Assembly: GCA_036497565.1 (NCBI GenBank)
Contig: DASXJE010000117.1
Coordinates: 1-64,000, forward strand
Origin: Mycobacteriales bacterium
GTDB lineage: Bacteria; Actinomycetota; Actinomycetes; Mycobacteriales; QHCD01
Length of the DNA stretch: 64,000 nt
Direction: 5' to 3'
The notes under the pieces were generated by a model. That model was not told the DNA's origin. It did no database searches and saw only the letters and a program-made list of their open reading frames with translations. Below are positions 33,701-45,079 of this stretch, piece after piece. The translations under genes were made by a program, and so were the position numbers. Position 1 is the first letter of the stretch, and every line of letters begins with the position of its first letter.

Positions 33701-35127
33701 GGGAGCAGACCCACCAGTTCGGCCAGGGACTCCTCGATCAGCGACGCGAGGATGCCGACGTCGCTCATCGCGTCGCGGTCGGCGTTGAGCCCGTAGTAGA
33801 CGCCGCCGTCGTAGGACGTGAGCCCGATCGACACGGCCTGACCCTTGGCCAGCGGGACGACGGGGAACACCTCGAGCATCCTGGCACCACCGGCGTACAG
33901 GGGCATCTGCGGGCCGGGGACGTTGGTTACGACGACGTTGAACAGCCGGCGCGACAGGCTGCTCGCGGCCCGGGCGCCCATCGCGTGCAAGGTCGGCGGG
34001 GCGAATCCGGACAACCGGATCAACGCGTCGGCGCCCACCGACTGGCCGGCTTCCTTGTGCGCCTTCATCGCGTAGCTCACCCGGGACAACCGGACGAGCG
34101 GGTCGGGCTCCCCCACCGGGAGATCGACGAAGTACGACAGGATCCGGTTGCCCGTCGCGCCCTGGCCGGTGTCGGTGCGCACCGACACCGGAACCATCGC
34201 CCGGATCTCCGAGGCGCTCGTCACCGGCTCACCGCGGGTCATCAGGAATCCCCGCAACGCCCCCGCCACCGTGGCGAGCACGACATCGTTGACGGTGCCG
34301 CCGTGCTGCTTGCGGACCCGCTTGTAGTCGTCGAGCTCGGTGCGGGCGACCGCGAACCGGCGCTGCGCGCCGATCGGGACGTTGAACGGGCTGTCCTGCG
34401 CCGGACGCGCGGCGGTGCGGGCGGCGGCCGCGAGTCCCCCGATCGCGCCGAGGATCGTCTCGGCGGTGTGTTGCACGTCACGGATGCCCATCCGCACGGT
34501 GTCCAGCGCGGCGGACGGCCGGCCGGCGAGGTCGGCGACGGCGTCGAGGACGAGTTCGACCGGTCCGGGCGCCGGCCGCGGCATCCACAGCTCTTCCGGC
34601 ACCTCACGCGGCTGCGGCGTCGGGTCGAGGATCACCTGCGTCAGATCGACCGCGCTGACGCCGTCGACCATGGCGTGGTGGGTCTTGCTGATGAGGGCGA
34701 TCCGGCCGTCGTGCACACCTTCGACGCAGTACATCTCCCAGAGCGGCCGGCTGCGGTCCAGCGGACGCGACATCAGCCGCGACACGAGTTCGGCCAACTG
34801 CAGGTCGGAGCCCGGCCGGGGCAGCGCACTGCGCCGTACGTGGTAGCCGATGTCGAAGCCGGAATCGTCGACCCACACGGGGTTGCCCAGATGACCGGGT
34901 ACGCCGACCACCTTCTGCCGGTACCGGGGCACCAGCGCGATCCGACGTTCGATCAACCGGACGAGGTGGTCGTAGTCGAAGCCGCGGGAGGGCGGCTCGA
35001 ACACCGCGACCCCGCCCACGTGCATCGGCGTCGTCGGTTCCTCGGCGTAGAGGAACGAGACGTCCAGTGCGCTCAACCGATCGGCCACCTCGGCAGCACC
35101 TCCCTGGCGCGGGCCTGACCCTTTCAT
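33697..35127 (-). CDS. Wax ester synthase / diacylglycerol acyltransferase (WS/DGAT)
   Basis: A 476-residue acyltransferase making triacylglycerol or wax esters from acyl-CoA. The catalytic HHxxxDG motif is HHAMVDG at 150-156. Other family blocks are LDVSFLYAEEPTTPMHVGG at the start, the C-terminal NVPGPQMPLYAGGARM, and LTSYDGGVYYGLNAD. A WS/DGAT (tgs3) occupies the corresponding place in M. tuberculosis (Rv3234c). ATG 35127 is chosen because homology begins ~12 residues later; no strong ribosome-binding site is visible. Overlaps the patatin gene by four bases. Confidence 0.92.
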   Translation of the reverse strand: MKGSGPRQGGAAEVADRLSALDVSFLYAEEPTTPMHVGGVAVFEPPSRGFDYDHLVRLIERRIALVPRYRQKVVGVPGHLGNPVWVDDSGFDIGYHVRRSALPRPGSDLQLAELVSRLMSRPLDRSRPLWEMYCVEGVHDGRIALISKTHHAMVDGVSAVDLTQVILDPTPQPREVPEELWMPRPAPGPVELVLDAVADLAGRPSAALDTVRMGIRDVQHTAETILGAIGGLAAAARTAARPAQDSPFNVPIGAQRRFAVARTELDDYKRVRKQHGGTVNDVVLATVAGALRGFLMTRGEPVTSASEIRAMVPVSVRTDTGQGATGNRILSYFVDLPVGEPDPLVRLSRVSYAMKAHKEAGQSVGADALIRLSGFAPPTLHAMGARAASSLSRRLFNVVVTNVPGPQMPLYAGGARMLEVFPVVPLAKGQAVSIGLTSYDGGVYYGLNADRDAMSDVGILASLIEESLAELVGLLP

Positions 35128-35179
35128 GCTGCCACGTCGGACCTGCCGGCATGCGAGCCCGGCGATACGCGGCGAACCG

Positions 35180-36430
35180 TCAGGCCACGGCGAGCGTCCG
35201 GGCGAGGTCGACCAGCCCACGCCGCAGCCGACTCCTCGGGGCGACCTCTGCCAGCGTCTTGCCGAGACCGAGCGCGGAATCGACCGCCGCGGCGTCGGCG
35301 GGGAGGAAGACCGGTTCGCCGACGCCGGTATGGCGCTGCAGGGCGGCACCGATCTCGCGCCGCGGATCACCCGGTATCGCCGCCTTCCGGACCCGGTTGA
35401 CGACGACCCGCGGGGTCAGGTCGGGAAGCACGTCGGCGAGCTCGCCGAGGCAGCGCACCAGGCGCGCCAGCCCGACCGGGTCGGCTCCGCCGACGCAGAG
35501 CACCACGTCCGCCGCGGCCAGCGCCGCAATCGTCGCGCCGTTGCGTCGCGGGGCCATCGTGTCGTAGGCGATCTCCTCGTCCTGCTCCACACAGAAGCCG
35601 CAGTCGACGACGGTGAACGGCACCAGGCTGCGGGCGACGTCGAGCACCGCCTCGATCGAGCCGGGCCGAAGCTCCGGCCACCGGTCGGCCCGGGCGATGC
35701 CGGTCAGGACCCGCAACGACGGGCCGACGGCGAGCGCGAGATCGGCGAGCGAGGTGACGTCGAGGGTGCCGGCGGCGGCGTGGCGGGCGGCGGCGGCCAA
35801 CCCGGGCGATTCGTCGAGCAGGCCGAGGACCTGGGCGACCACCCCGCCGTAGACGTCGCCGTCGACGAGCAGGGTCGGTACGCCGAGCCGGGCCGCCTCG
35901 TCGGCGAGCCCGACGGCGACGGTGGTGCGTCCCGGCGCACCGGTCGGGCCCCAGACGGCGACGACCGTGCCGTCGCCGCCCGGCGCCGGCGACGCGACAC
36001 CCGGGGTCCCCAGGTGCGGCGCCGCGCCATGCGGATCGGAGACCACCCGGCGGGCGGCCTCGGTGCCGAGCCCGGCCACCGCCGACAGCACCGCCGCGGA
36101 GATCGCAGCAGCACCCGCGTCAGCCGCCAGCACCGCCGGTACGCCGAGCGCGGCGAGCCGGCTCTCGGCCACCTCGTCACCGGGGTTGACCAGCCCCACC
36201 ACCGCCACCCCTGCCGCGGCGAGCCGGGTCACCGCATCGCGGTCGAGGCGACGCAGGTCGGCCGCGAGCAGTGCGGCCCGGGCGGTGCCCGCGGCGGCCG
36301 CGGCGAGCAGGTCGGCGAGGTCGACACAGCGCCGGACCACCGAGACGCCGTAGTCGGCGCGGTCGAGCTCCCCGACCAGATCCGCCTCCCAGCGGGCGCC
36401 GGTGACCGCGGTCAGGACCGGGACGCTCAC
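35180..36430 (-). CDS. CpaE-like MinD/ParA-type ATPase
   Basis: A 416-residue protein with an N-terminal receiver-like domain (1-130, degenerate) and a C-terminal MinD-type nucleotide-binding domain. The deviant Walker A motif is GPTGAPGRTT (161-170), with Arg where the usual Lys stands, so ATP hydrolysis is uncertain. CpaE homologs localise Flp/Tad pilus machinery. Its start overlaps the stop of the SAF gene (GTGA/ATGA type), so the two are coupled. No cpaF or tadBC gene is in the window. Confidence 0.8.
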   Translation of the reverse strand: MSVPVLTAVTGARWEADLVGELDRADYGVSVVRRCVDLADLLAAAAAGTARAALLAADLRRLDRDAVTRLAAAGVAVVGLVNPGDEVAESRLAALGVPAVLAADAGAAAISAAVLSAVAGLGTEAARRVVSDPHGAAPHLGTPGVASPAPGGDGTVVAVWGPTGAPGRTTVAVGLADEAARLGVPTLLVDGDVYGGVVAQVLGLLDESPGLAAAARHAAAGTLDVTSLADLALAVGPSLRVLTGIARADRWPELRPGSIEAVLDVARSLVPFTVVDCGFCVEQDEEIAYDTMAPRRNGATIAALAAADVVLCVGGADPVGLARLVRCLGELADVLPDLTPRVVVNRVRKAAIPGDPRREIGAALQRHTGVGEPVFLPADAAAVDSALGLGKTLAEVAPRSRLRRGLVDLARTLAVA

Positions 36431-37065
36431 CGGCCCGACCCGCCCACATGCTGGGTGACGTAGAGGGTGCTCCCGGCGACCGCGGCGATCAGGGCCGACT
36501 CCTGGTCGCGGTGCACCCGCACCGTCAGTTGCACCTTGTCGCTCCCGGCCGACAGGCCCGACCGGCCGCCGGAGACGGCCTGCACCGGTGCTCCCTGCAG
36601 CACCGGGCGGGTCGTTCCGTGCGGATCACCGGCGGACGCGGGGCCGGCGTAGACGTCGATACGGTCACCGCGGGACAGCCCCGGCGGCAGAACGCTCGGG
36701 TCGACCGGGAGCGGGACCAGCACACCGTCCGGCACCGGACCGAGCGCCGACCGCGGCAGGAAGTCGCCGCCACTCAGATCCCGGTTGGTGACCTGACCCG
36801 CCGGGGAGACCGCCGTGGACAGGTAACGCGGGGCGTCGGCGTAGAGCCGGACCCGCACCGGACGCAGGTCCCCGGCGGTCAGTGCCGTTCCCGACGCGAC
36901 GTCGTGGGAGAGGCCCCAGATCGTGACCGACTTGTCGGCGCCGGCAACCACCCGGGCCCCGACGGCGACCGCGACGAGGACGAGGAGCACCCCGATCAGC
37001 ATCCGGAGGTTCACCCAGGACGGGGTGCGGAGACGGCGCGCGGCCGGCGATCGTGGTTCCGGCAC
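36427..37065 (-). CDS. SAF-domain protein, CpaB/RcpC-like
   Basis: A membrane-anchored protein with one N-terminal helix (MLIGVLLVLVAVAVGARVV) followed by an exported SAF domain (SHDVASGTALTAGDLRPVRV) and an RcpC-like region (PLPVDPSVLPPGLSRGDRIDVYAGP). In Tad systems CpaB/RcpC lies at the secretin. GTG 37065 is chosen for GGGAG five bases upstream, giving 212 residues; GTG 37080 and ATG 37158 are in-frame alternatives. Coupled to the CpaE-like gene and divergent from the HTH gene. Confidence 0.75.
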   Translation of the reverse strand: MPEPRSPAARRLRTPSWVNLRMLIGVLLVLVAVAVGARVVAGADKSVTIWGLSHDVASGTALTAGDLRPVRVRLYADAPRYLSTAVSPAGQVTNRDLSGGDFLPRSALGPVPDGVLVPLPVDPSVLPPGLSRGDRIDVYAGPASAGDPHGTTRPVLQGAPVQAVSGGRSGLSAGSDKVQLTVRVHRDQESALIAAVAGSTLYVTQHVGGSGR

Positions 37066-37225
37066 GGTCTCTCCCAACACGTCGGAGTCGAGGACGCCGG
37101 TGGTGCCGCCTCCGCCACTGACTGGGTGATGGTGCCAAACGCCGGCCGGGGACACCATTCGGTGTCCACAGGCGGCTGTGGACGGCGTCGGCAGCGGCAG
37201 CGGCGCAGGTGCCACACTGTTCGCG

Positions 37226-37465
37226 ATGCCCGTTGACCGGTTTCTCACCCTCAGCGACGTCGCCGAGGTGCTCAACATCTCCGCGTCGCAGACCTACGCG
37301 CTGGTGCGCAGCGGCGATTTGCCCGCGATCAAGATCGGGGGCCGCGGCCAGTGGCGGGTCGAGCGCGATCAGCTCGAGTCCTACATCGCCCGGATGTACA
37401 CCGAGACGCGGGATTTCGTCCAGGGGCACCCGCTCGGCCGCGACGAGCCGGTTCCCCAGGACTGA
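37226..37465 (+). CDS. Excisionase/BldC-type helix-turn-helix DNA-binding protein
   Basis: A 79-residue single-domain DNA-binding protein of the MerR-like winged-helix superfamily: FLTLSDVAEVLNISASQTYALV, then PAIKIGGRGQWRVERDQLESYI. It resembles excisionase-type HTH and BldC proteins. It is divergent from the SAF/CpaE genes across 160 bases, so it may regulate them. Its 3' end carries a 19-base tandem duplication that includes the stop codon. Confidence 0.88.
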   Translation: MPVDRFLTLSDVAEVLNISASQTYALVRSGDLPAIKIGGRGQWRVERDQLESYIARMYTETRDFVQGHPLGRDEPVPQD

Positions 37466-37485
37466 TCCGGTGCCCCAGGACTGAT
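37448..37485. repeat. 19-base tandem duplication between two convergent stop codons
   Basis: Two head-to-tail copies of ccggttccccaggactgat, differing at one base (t/g at the sixth position). The first copy contains the stop of the HTH gene (37463-37465); the second ends on the first base of the opposing gene's stop. It looks like a recent slippage duplication. Confidence 0.9.
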
Positions 37486-38039
37486 CACGACGCCCGGACC
37501 ACCGCGAGGGCGGCCATGGGGACCGTGCGCACCTGCCGCACCGCCCGGGCCCGGCGCGCCTCGCCGGCCGCGTGCTCCGCGATCTCGACGAAGTCCGCGC
37601 CCACCCGGTCGAGGGTTCCCGCGATCCGGGTCGCGTCGACGAGGGTGACGACCGTGCTGGACCGGTCGCGGGCGACACCACGCAGCGCATAGGCGAGACC
37701 GAGGCGGGCCGCGACCCGGCCCTCGCTGCCGGGTATGGCGGACAGGGCGTCAAGCCCGGCGATGCTGGTCACCGCCGCGAGCGGCACCAGCGCCTCGCGG
37801 TCCGGCCGCTCCGCCACCAGCGCCCAGTCCGGGCCGGTCCGCTCCAGGACGCCGACCACCTGCTCACCGCCCCGGCAGGACAACCGCACCGGATGCCCGA
37901 CGGCGGCGCGCAGCCGGTCGACGAGTCGCAGCGCGGCCACCTCGGTGCGGGTGCGTTCGACCACCTCGCCCGCCAGCTCCGCGGCATCGGCCGCCGCGGC
38001 CTGCGCCTCGAGGTCGGCGAAGAGCCGCTCCCATCGCAC
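37485..38039 (-). CDS. Actinobacterial conserved hypothetical protein
   Basis: A 184-residue protein starting with GTG (VRWERLFADLEAQAAAADAAEL). After an N-terminal helical stretch (to ~50) come two similar beta-rich segments (VRLSCRGGEQVVGVLERTGPDWALV, a separate stretch from STVVTLVDATRIAGTLDRVGADFVEI), resembling a duplicated Sm-like or SH3-like barrel. I recognise it as a widely conserved actinobacterial unknown but know of no function. It shares a strand with the hydrolase upstream (8-base gap). Confidence 0.7.
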   Translation of the reverse strand: MRWERLFADLEAQAAAADAAELAGEVVERTRTEVAALRLVDRLRAAVGHPVRLSCRGGEQVVGVLERTGPDWALVAERPDREALVPLAAVTSIAGLDALSAIPGSEGRVAARLGLAYALRGVARDRSSTVVTLVDATRIAGTLDRVGADFVEIAEHAAGEARRARAVRQVRTVPMAALAVVRAS

Positions 38040-38047
38040 GAGCCGGC

Positions 38048-38968
38048 CTAGCTCGGCGACGGCTGCCGCGAACGGCTACCCACGTAGTCGGCGAGCAGGC
38101 TCAGGTAGCCCGGGGCGAAGCCGGTGGCGTCCGGCGTCTCGAGTCGATGGTCGCCGCCCTCGAGCACGGCCACGGTGAGCAGGTCCGGGCGGACGTGGCG
38201 CCGGTAGGAGTCCACGCTGGCCTCGACCGGGACCGCCGTGTCGTTCGCGCCGAAGACGGTGAGGATCGGCACGGTCAGCAGTCGCATCGCCGCGCGCGGG
38301 TCGTGGTCGATCAGGGCGGCGGTCAACCCCCACAGCGCGGCGTCGGCGGGCACGAATGCGCCGATGTCGGCCAGGATCCGCATCGCTTCGGCCCGGGCGG
38401 AATCGGCCATCCACGCCGCTACCTGCGGCCACGGTGTCCGGGCCGCCGCGAGGTCGAACAGCTCCGTCATGGCGGCGAGCCCGGTGTCGACGTCGGCGGC
38501 GCTGCGGCCCTGCAGCCCCTGGCGGGTGGCGAACATCTCCTGCTCGCGCGGGCTGACACCGGGCCCGGAGTTGGTGATCACGAAGCCCACCGCCGCGCCG
38601 CGCGCCGCGGCCTCCAGCACGACCCAGCCACCCTGGCTGTGCCCGAACAGTCCGGCCGACGATGCCCCGATCGCGCCCCGGCAGGCCGCGACGCAGGCCA
38701 CCGCGTCCTGCGCCTGGCCCACGATGTCGGCGTCGGTCCACGCCCCGGTCGAGCCGCCGACCCCCCGCTTGTCGAACGACGCCACCGCCCACCCGGTGGC
38801 GAGAAACCGCTCCCGGATCGGCGGGAAGAGCGTGTCGTTGTCGCGGTCGCTGGGGCCGGAGCCCGGATGCATGACGACCAGCGGCGCCTCGGGCTCCCGG
38901 TCCGGGAGCCAGATGCTCCCGGCGAGCTCGCAATCCGGTCGCGGCACCACGATCTCCCGACGCTGCAT
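38048..38968 (-). CDS. Alpha/beta hydrolase (dienelactone-hydrolase-like)
   Basis: A 306-residue serine hydrolase. The oxyanion region is VVMHPGSGPSDRDND, the nucleophile elbow is GLFGHSQGGWV, and the acid and His are likely in VFGANDTAVPVE and EGGDHRLE. Relatives deacylate or de-esterify varied substrates; the target is unknown. ATG 38968 is chosen because homology begins MQRREIVVP; the ribosome-binding site is weak. The gene is divergent from the LysM gene and 8 bases before the conserved hypothetical gene. Confidence 0.85.
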   Translation of the reverse strand: MQRREIVVPRPDCELAGSIWLPDREPEAPLVVMHPGSGPSDRDNDTLFPPIRERFLATGWAVASFDKRGVGGSTGAWTDADIVGQAQDAVACVAACRGAIGASSAGLFGHSQGGWVVLEAAARGAAVGFVITNSGPGVSPREQEMFATRQGLQGRSAADVDTGLAAMTELFDLAAARTPWPQVAAWMADSARAEAMRILADIGAFVPADAALWGLTAALIDHDPRAAMRLLTVPILTVFGANDTAVPVEASVDSYRRHVRPDLLTVAVLEGGDHRLETPDATGFAPGYLSLLADYVGSRSRQPSPS

Positions 38969-39020
38969 CGCCCGAGTATGTCGACCCGCGACGACGTACT
39001 CCACCGAAAATCTACTCCCC

Positions 39021-39048
39021 TTGACCGCAGGTACATGGAGGCTATACA
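39021..39048 (+). promoter_or_regulatory. Strong sigma-70-type promoter of the LysM operon
   Basis: TTGACC (39021-39026), a 16-base spacer and TATACA (39043-39048). This is one of the best vegetative promoter matches in the window. The LysM start is at 39081, behind GAAGGTAGG. Confidence 0.7.
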
Positions 39049-39080
39049 AAGCAAACGCACGCAAACGAAGGTAGGTGGCC

Positions 39081-39788
39081 ATGACGCGATGGGCGCGGAC
39101 GACCGGTGCGGGTGTGCTCCTCGCGGGGCTCGTGCTCCTGGTGGCGTGGGTGAGCCCGGACCCGCGCACGCTCGGGCCGATGCTGGCCCACCCGCAGGGT
39201 TACCTCGACCGGGTCGGACCCGATCGGGCCGCGATCACCCTCGTCGCGGTGACCTGCTGGCTGATCCTCGGCTGGCTGCTCCTCGCGGTCTCGGCCACCG
39301 CGGCGGGTTCTCTTCCGGGACTCCTCGGGACGATCGCGCGGGCGGTCTCCGGCCGCCTGGTCCCGGCGACCCTGCGCCAGGCGACCGTGCTCGCCCTCGG
39401 GCTGTCCGTCGCGACCGGCGGCGCGTCGGCGGCGGCCGACTCGGGGCACGTGCCGGGCGGCCGCCCGGACCGGGCCGTCACCGTCTCGTCCAGCCTCGCG
39501 CTGCCGGGCCGGGCCACCGCCCGCATCGACGTCGACTGGCCGGTCGGACCGGCGACCGCCGCGGCGCCGGCCCGCCGCACGGTGACCGTTGCTCCCGGCG
39601 AGTGTCTGTGGGACCTCGCCGCCACCCAACTGGGCCCGGGCGCGACGAACGCCCAGATCGCCGCCGAATGGCAGCGCTGGTACGCCGCGAACCGCAGCGT
39701 CATCGGGCCGGATCCGGACCTGATCCACCCCGGCCAGCGGCTGCTGTCCCCCGAGCCGCACCGACCCGACCGAATGGAGCAGCGATGA
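39081..39788 (+). CDS. LysM-domain membrane protein
   Basis: A 235-residue protein with two membrane helices (about 11-28 and 51-78), an exported Pro/Ala-rich linker, and a C-terminal LysM domain (TVAPGECLWDLAATQLGPGA to LIHPGQRLLSPE) expected to bind peptidoglycan. ATG 39081 is preferred over GTG 39075 because GAAGGTAGG sits 5-6 bases before it. Its stop overlaps the next start (ATGA). Two-helix LysM proteins of this kind neighbour Rv3235-like genes in other actinobacteria. Confidence 0.85.
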   Translation: MTRWARTTGAGVLLAGLVLLVAWVSPDPRTLGPMLAHPQGYLDRVGPDRAAITLVAVTCWLILGWLLLAVSATAAGSLPGLLGTIARAVSGRLVPATLRQATVLALGLSVATGGASAAADSGHVPGGRPDRAVTVSSSLALPGRATARIDVDWPVGPATAAAPARRTVTVAPGECLWDLAATQLGPGATNAQIAAEWQRWYAANRSVIGPDPDLIHPGQRLLSPEPHRPDRMEQR

Positions 39789-40390
39789 CGGTCGCCGCGT
39801 TCACCGAGATCTCCGCCGCGGAGCCCGCCGACCTAGTCCCGGGTGCCCCGCGGCCGACGATCGGGCCGCGGGTGCGACCCGTGCCGGCGCTCGAGCCGCC
39901 CTACGATCCGCTCGACGACGACGACCGACCGCATCTCACGCTGCTCTCAGGTCCCCAGCCATTGCCGTTCGACGACCTGCCGTCGCCGCAACGCCCGGTC
40001 GCCGAGGCGGCTCCGCGCCGGACCCGGCTCGGGCAGCAGTTCTGGGGTCCGCAGCCGACCCGGCGTAAGGACCTGCCCGATCCGCGACCGGTGGCCCATC
40101 GCTTCCTGCAGGCCTCGGTCGAGGCGCTGGCCGGCCGGCGCCCGGCCACCCAACTCCAGCAATGGACCAGCCCGGCCGTGTTCGCGGACCTGTCCCGCGC
40201 CCTGCGCTCCCGCCGGAACGACGCCGCATCAGCCACCCCGACCGTGCTCTCCGTGCACGTCAGCGAACCCGCGGACGGAGTGGCCGAGGTGTGCGCGGTC
40301 ATCCGGCACGGGGATCGGGCCCGCGCCGCGGCCGCCCGGCTCGAAGGCGTGGACGGGCGGTGGCGCTGCGTCGCGTTACAGCTGGGCTGA
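39785..40390 (+). CDS. Rv3235-family (DUF6459) protein
   Basis: A 201-residue protein with a Pro-rich disordered N-terminus (to ~85) and a C-terminal alpha/beta domain (RFLQASVEALAGRRPATQLQ, WTSPAVFADLSRAL, then RWRCVALQLG at the end). This matches actinobacterial Rv3235-type proteins encoded near secA. Function is unknown; no catalytic motif is apparent. Translationally coupled to the LysM gene by ATGA. A 13-base triple repeat begins at its stop codon. Confidence 0.8.
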   Translation: MTVAAFTEISAAEPADLVPGAPRPTIGPRVRPVPALEPPYDPLDDDDRPHLTLLSGPQPLPFDDLPSPQRPVAEAAPRRTRLGQQFWGPQPTRRKDLPDPRPVAHRFLQASVEALAGRRPATQLQQWTSPAVFADLSRALRSRRNDAASATPTVLSVHVSEPADGVAEVCAVIRHGDRARAAAARLEGVDGRWRCVALQLG

Positions 40391-40426
40391 CCAATTGGGC
40401 CGACCAACTGGCCTGACCAACTGGGC
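40387..40426. repeat. Three 13-base tandem repeats between convergent genes
   Basis: Three head-to-tail copies of CTGACCAATTGGG-like units (starts 40387, 40400, 40413), containing the stop codon of the Rv3235-like gene and lying just before the secA stop. Each holds CCAAYTGG, nearly self-complementary, so the array could fold and act as a bidirectional terminator. Confidence 0.8.
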
Positions 40427-40438
40427 TGGCCGCCGCGG

Positions 40439-43318
<2,880 letters not shown>

Positions 43319-43386
43319 GGTGTGACTTCCCACTCCTCAGAGGTCGGCTCGTCCCATGGTAGGCGCCGACCCCCGGCTCCGAGGCA

Positions 43387-43413
43387 ACCCACGGGCCCCT
43401 GCGGCGCGTGGGT
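43387..43413 (-). terminator. Hairpin between hpf and secA
   Basis: On the minus strand ACCCACG ... CGTGGGT forms a 7-bp stem with a 13-base loop in the 124-base gap after hpf. No U-tract follows, so it may only reduce read-through into secA. Adjacent CCGGGCCCGG is also self-complementary. Confidence 0.35.
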
Positions 43414-43442
43414 GACCCCGGGCCCGGTCCCCCGAACGGACG

Positions 43443-44192
43443 CTACGAGGAGCGTACGGCGTACTCGGCGGCCGCGACGGCCGCCTGGGGCGCCGCGCCG
43501 TTGACCGGCGCAGCCATGGTGTCGGTGAGCCGGATGACGCCGTACGCGAAGCCCTTACGGCGATAGACGACGCTGGCGAGACCGGTCGTCGCGTCGGCGA
43601 AGAGATAGAAGTCGTGCCCGACGAGTTCCATCGCGAACAGGGCCTGGTCGACGGTCATCGGCGCCGCGCTGTGCTGCTTCTGACGGACGATCCGGCCGGG
43701 CGAGCCGTCGTCCTGGTCGCCATCGCCGAAGTCGCCATCGACGGCATCGGCTTCGTCGCCGGCGGGCCGGTCCGCCGCCTCGGCGTTCGCTCCGACCATG
43801 GCGGCGCTGGTGGCGTCGAGCACCTCGGCCGGCGCCGCGTCGACCCGATCGACCGCGTCGGACACCGAGGGTGGCCGGTGGTGACCGTAGTGCACCCGGC
43901 GGCGGTCGGCCGCGCGGCGCAGACGTGCCTCGAGCTTGCTCACCGCGGCCTCGAGAGCGGAATAGAAGTCGTGGGCGCAGGCCTCGGAGCGGACGACCGG
44001 GCCGCGCGATTTGCAGGTGATCTGGACGTTCTGGCACGCACTGGACTGGCGTGGATTGCGTTCGTGCTGGAGTTCGACGTCGACCCGGATCACCTTGTGG
44101 TCATAGCGTTCGATCCGGCCCAGCTTCTCCGCGACAAACTGCCGATAATGCTCTGGAACCTCGACGTTTCGGCCCCTCACGACAATGTCCAC
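43443..44192 (-). CDS. hpf: Ribosome hibernation promoting factor, long form
   Basis: A 249-residue two-domain HPF. The N-terminal domain (1-105; VDIVVRGRNVEVPEHYRQ, LEARLRRAADRRR) binds the 30S decoding region. An acidic linker (about 120-185) leads to the C-terminal dimerisation domain (MTVDQALFAMELVGHDFYLF, then YRRKGFAYGVIRLTD) that pairs 70S ribosomes. GTG 44192 lies behind GGGAGG. An in-frame ATG at 44276 would add 28 residues not typical of the family. Gene order comF-hpf-secA is as in mycobacteria. Confidence 0.92.
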   Translation of the reverse strand: MDIVVRGRNVEVPEHYRQFVAEKLGRIERYDHKVIRVDVELQHERNPRQSSACQNVQITCKSRGPVVRSEACAHDFYSALEAAVSKLEARLRRAADRRRVHYGHHRPPSVSDAVDRVDAAPAEVLDATSAAMVGANAEAADRPAGDEADAVDGDFGDGDQDDGSPGRIVRQKQHSAAPMTVDQALFAMELVGHDFYLFADATTGLASVVYRRKGFAYGVIRLTDTMAAPVNGAAPQAAVAAAEYAVRSS

Positions 44193-44284
44193 ACAGACCT
44201 CCCGGTACTGATCTCCCCCGGCGACGCCGGGGCGTTCCTGTCGGAGAATCGGCTCCCTTCCGGTGTCCTTCGTCATCTCCGACG

Positions 44285-45007
44285 CTAGTCGGGTTGCGGC
44301 TCGCCGGACACCCTTTGCCGGTCCCGGCGCAAGGATTGTGGTCGACGGGGCGTCGCGGCAACCGCAGCGCAAGCAGTGATGTCGATCTTCGCGTCGCGCA
44401 GAGCGCGCGCGGCTTCGACGAGTGTCGCGCCGGTGGTGACCAGATCGTCGACGACGACGACGGTGCGCCCGCTGCACGCGGCGGTGCCCGATGCCACAGT
44501 GAGGACGCCGGCGAGGTTGGCCGAGCGGGCCGCGGCCGACAACCCGGCCGAATCACGCGGTCTGCCCCGCACCCGGAGAGCGGTGACGACCACGACCGCG
44601 AGCCCGTCGACCGATAGCGCCGTCGCGGCGTGACGCGCCAGTCGCCGTACGTGATCACCGCCCCGGGCCCGCGCCACCGACCGGCGGGACGGCACCGGGA
44701 TCAGGACCAGTTCCGTGCCGCCTGGTCCGGTCGGGCAGGTTCGGCGCACCGCCCCGGCTAGTGCGGCGCCGAACGGGCCGGCCAGCTCCCGGCGGCCGCG
44801 CTCCTTGTAGGCGAGCAGCGCGGACCGGACCTCACCCTCGTAGCGACCAGCCACCCACAGCGGCGGCATCCCCGGCGGGCTCGGGCGCGGCCGGTGCGGC
44901 ATCGGGCGGTCGAGCAGGCCGGCGCACGACCCGCACCACGCCGGGCCCGGCCGCCCGCAGCCGCCGCAGCCGACCGGAAAGACGAGGTCGAGCAGGTCGG
45001 CGAGCAC
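44285..45007 (-). CDS. ComF-family phosphoribosyltransferase-like protein
   Basis: A 240-residue ComF-like protein. An N-terminal zinc finger (CGGCG ... CGSC, residues 14-28) precedes a phosphoribosyltransferase domain with the PRPP loop VVVVDDLVTTGATL. In naturally competent bacteria ComF helps bring DNA into the cytoplasm; elsewhere the role is unclear. It lies between lpqB and hpf (Rv3242c position) on the same strand. Confidence 0.88.
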   Translation of the reverse strand: MLADLLDLVFPVGCGGCGRPGPAWCGSCAGLLDRPMPHRPRPSPPGMPPLWVAGRYEGEVRSALLAYKERGRRELAGPFGAALAGAVRRTCPTGPGGTELVLIPVPSRRSVARARGGDHVRRLARHAATALSVDGLAVVVVTALRVRGRPRDSAGLSAAARSANLAGVLTVASGTAACSGRTVVVVDDLVTTGATLVEAARALRDAKIDITACAAVAATPRRPQSLRRDRQRVSGEPQPD

Positions 45008-45079
45008 GCACCCGATCGTGGCTGCCCGAACGCCCGGGCCGCGATGACCCGCCCGGATCTGTGGACAAGGACGGCACCC

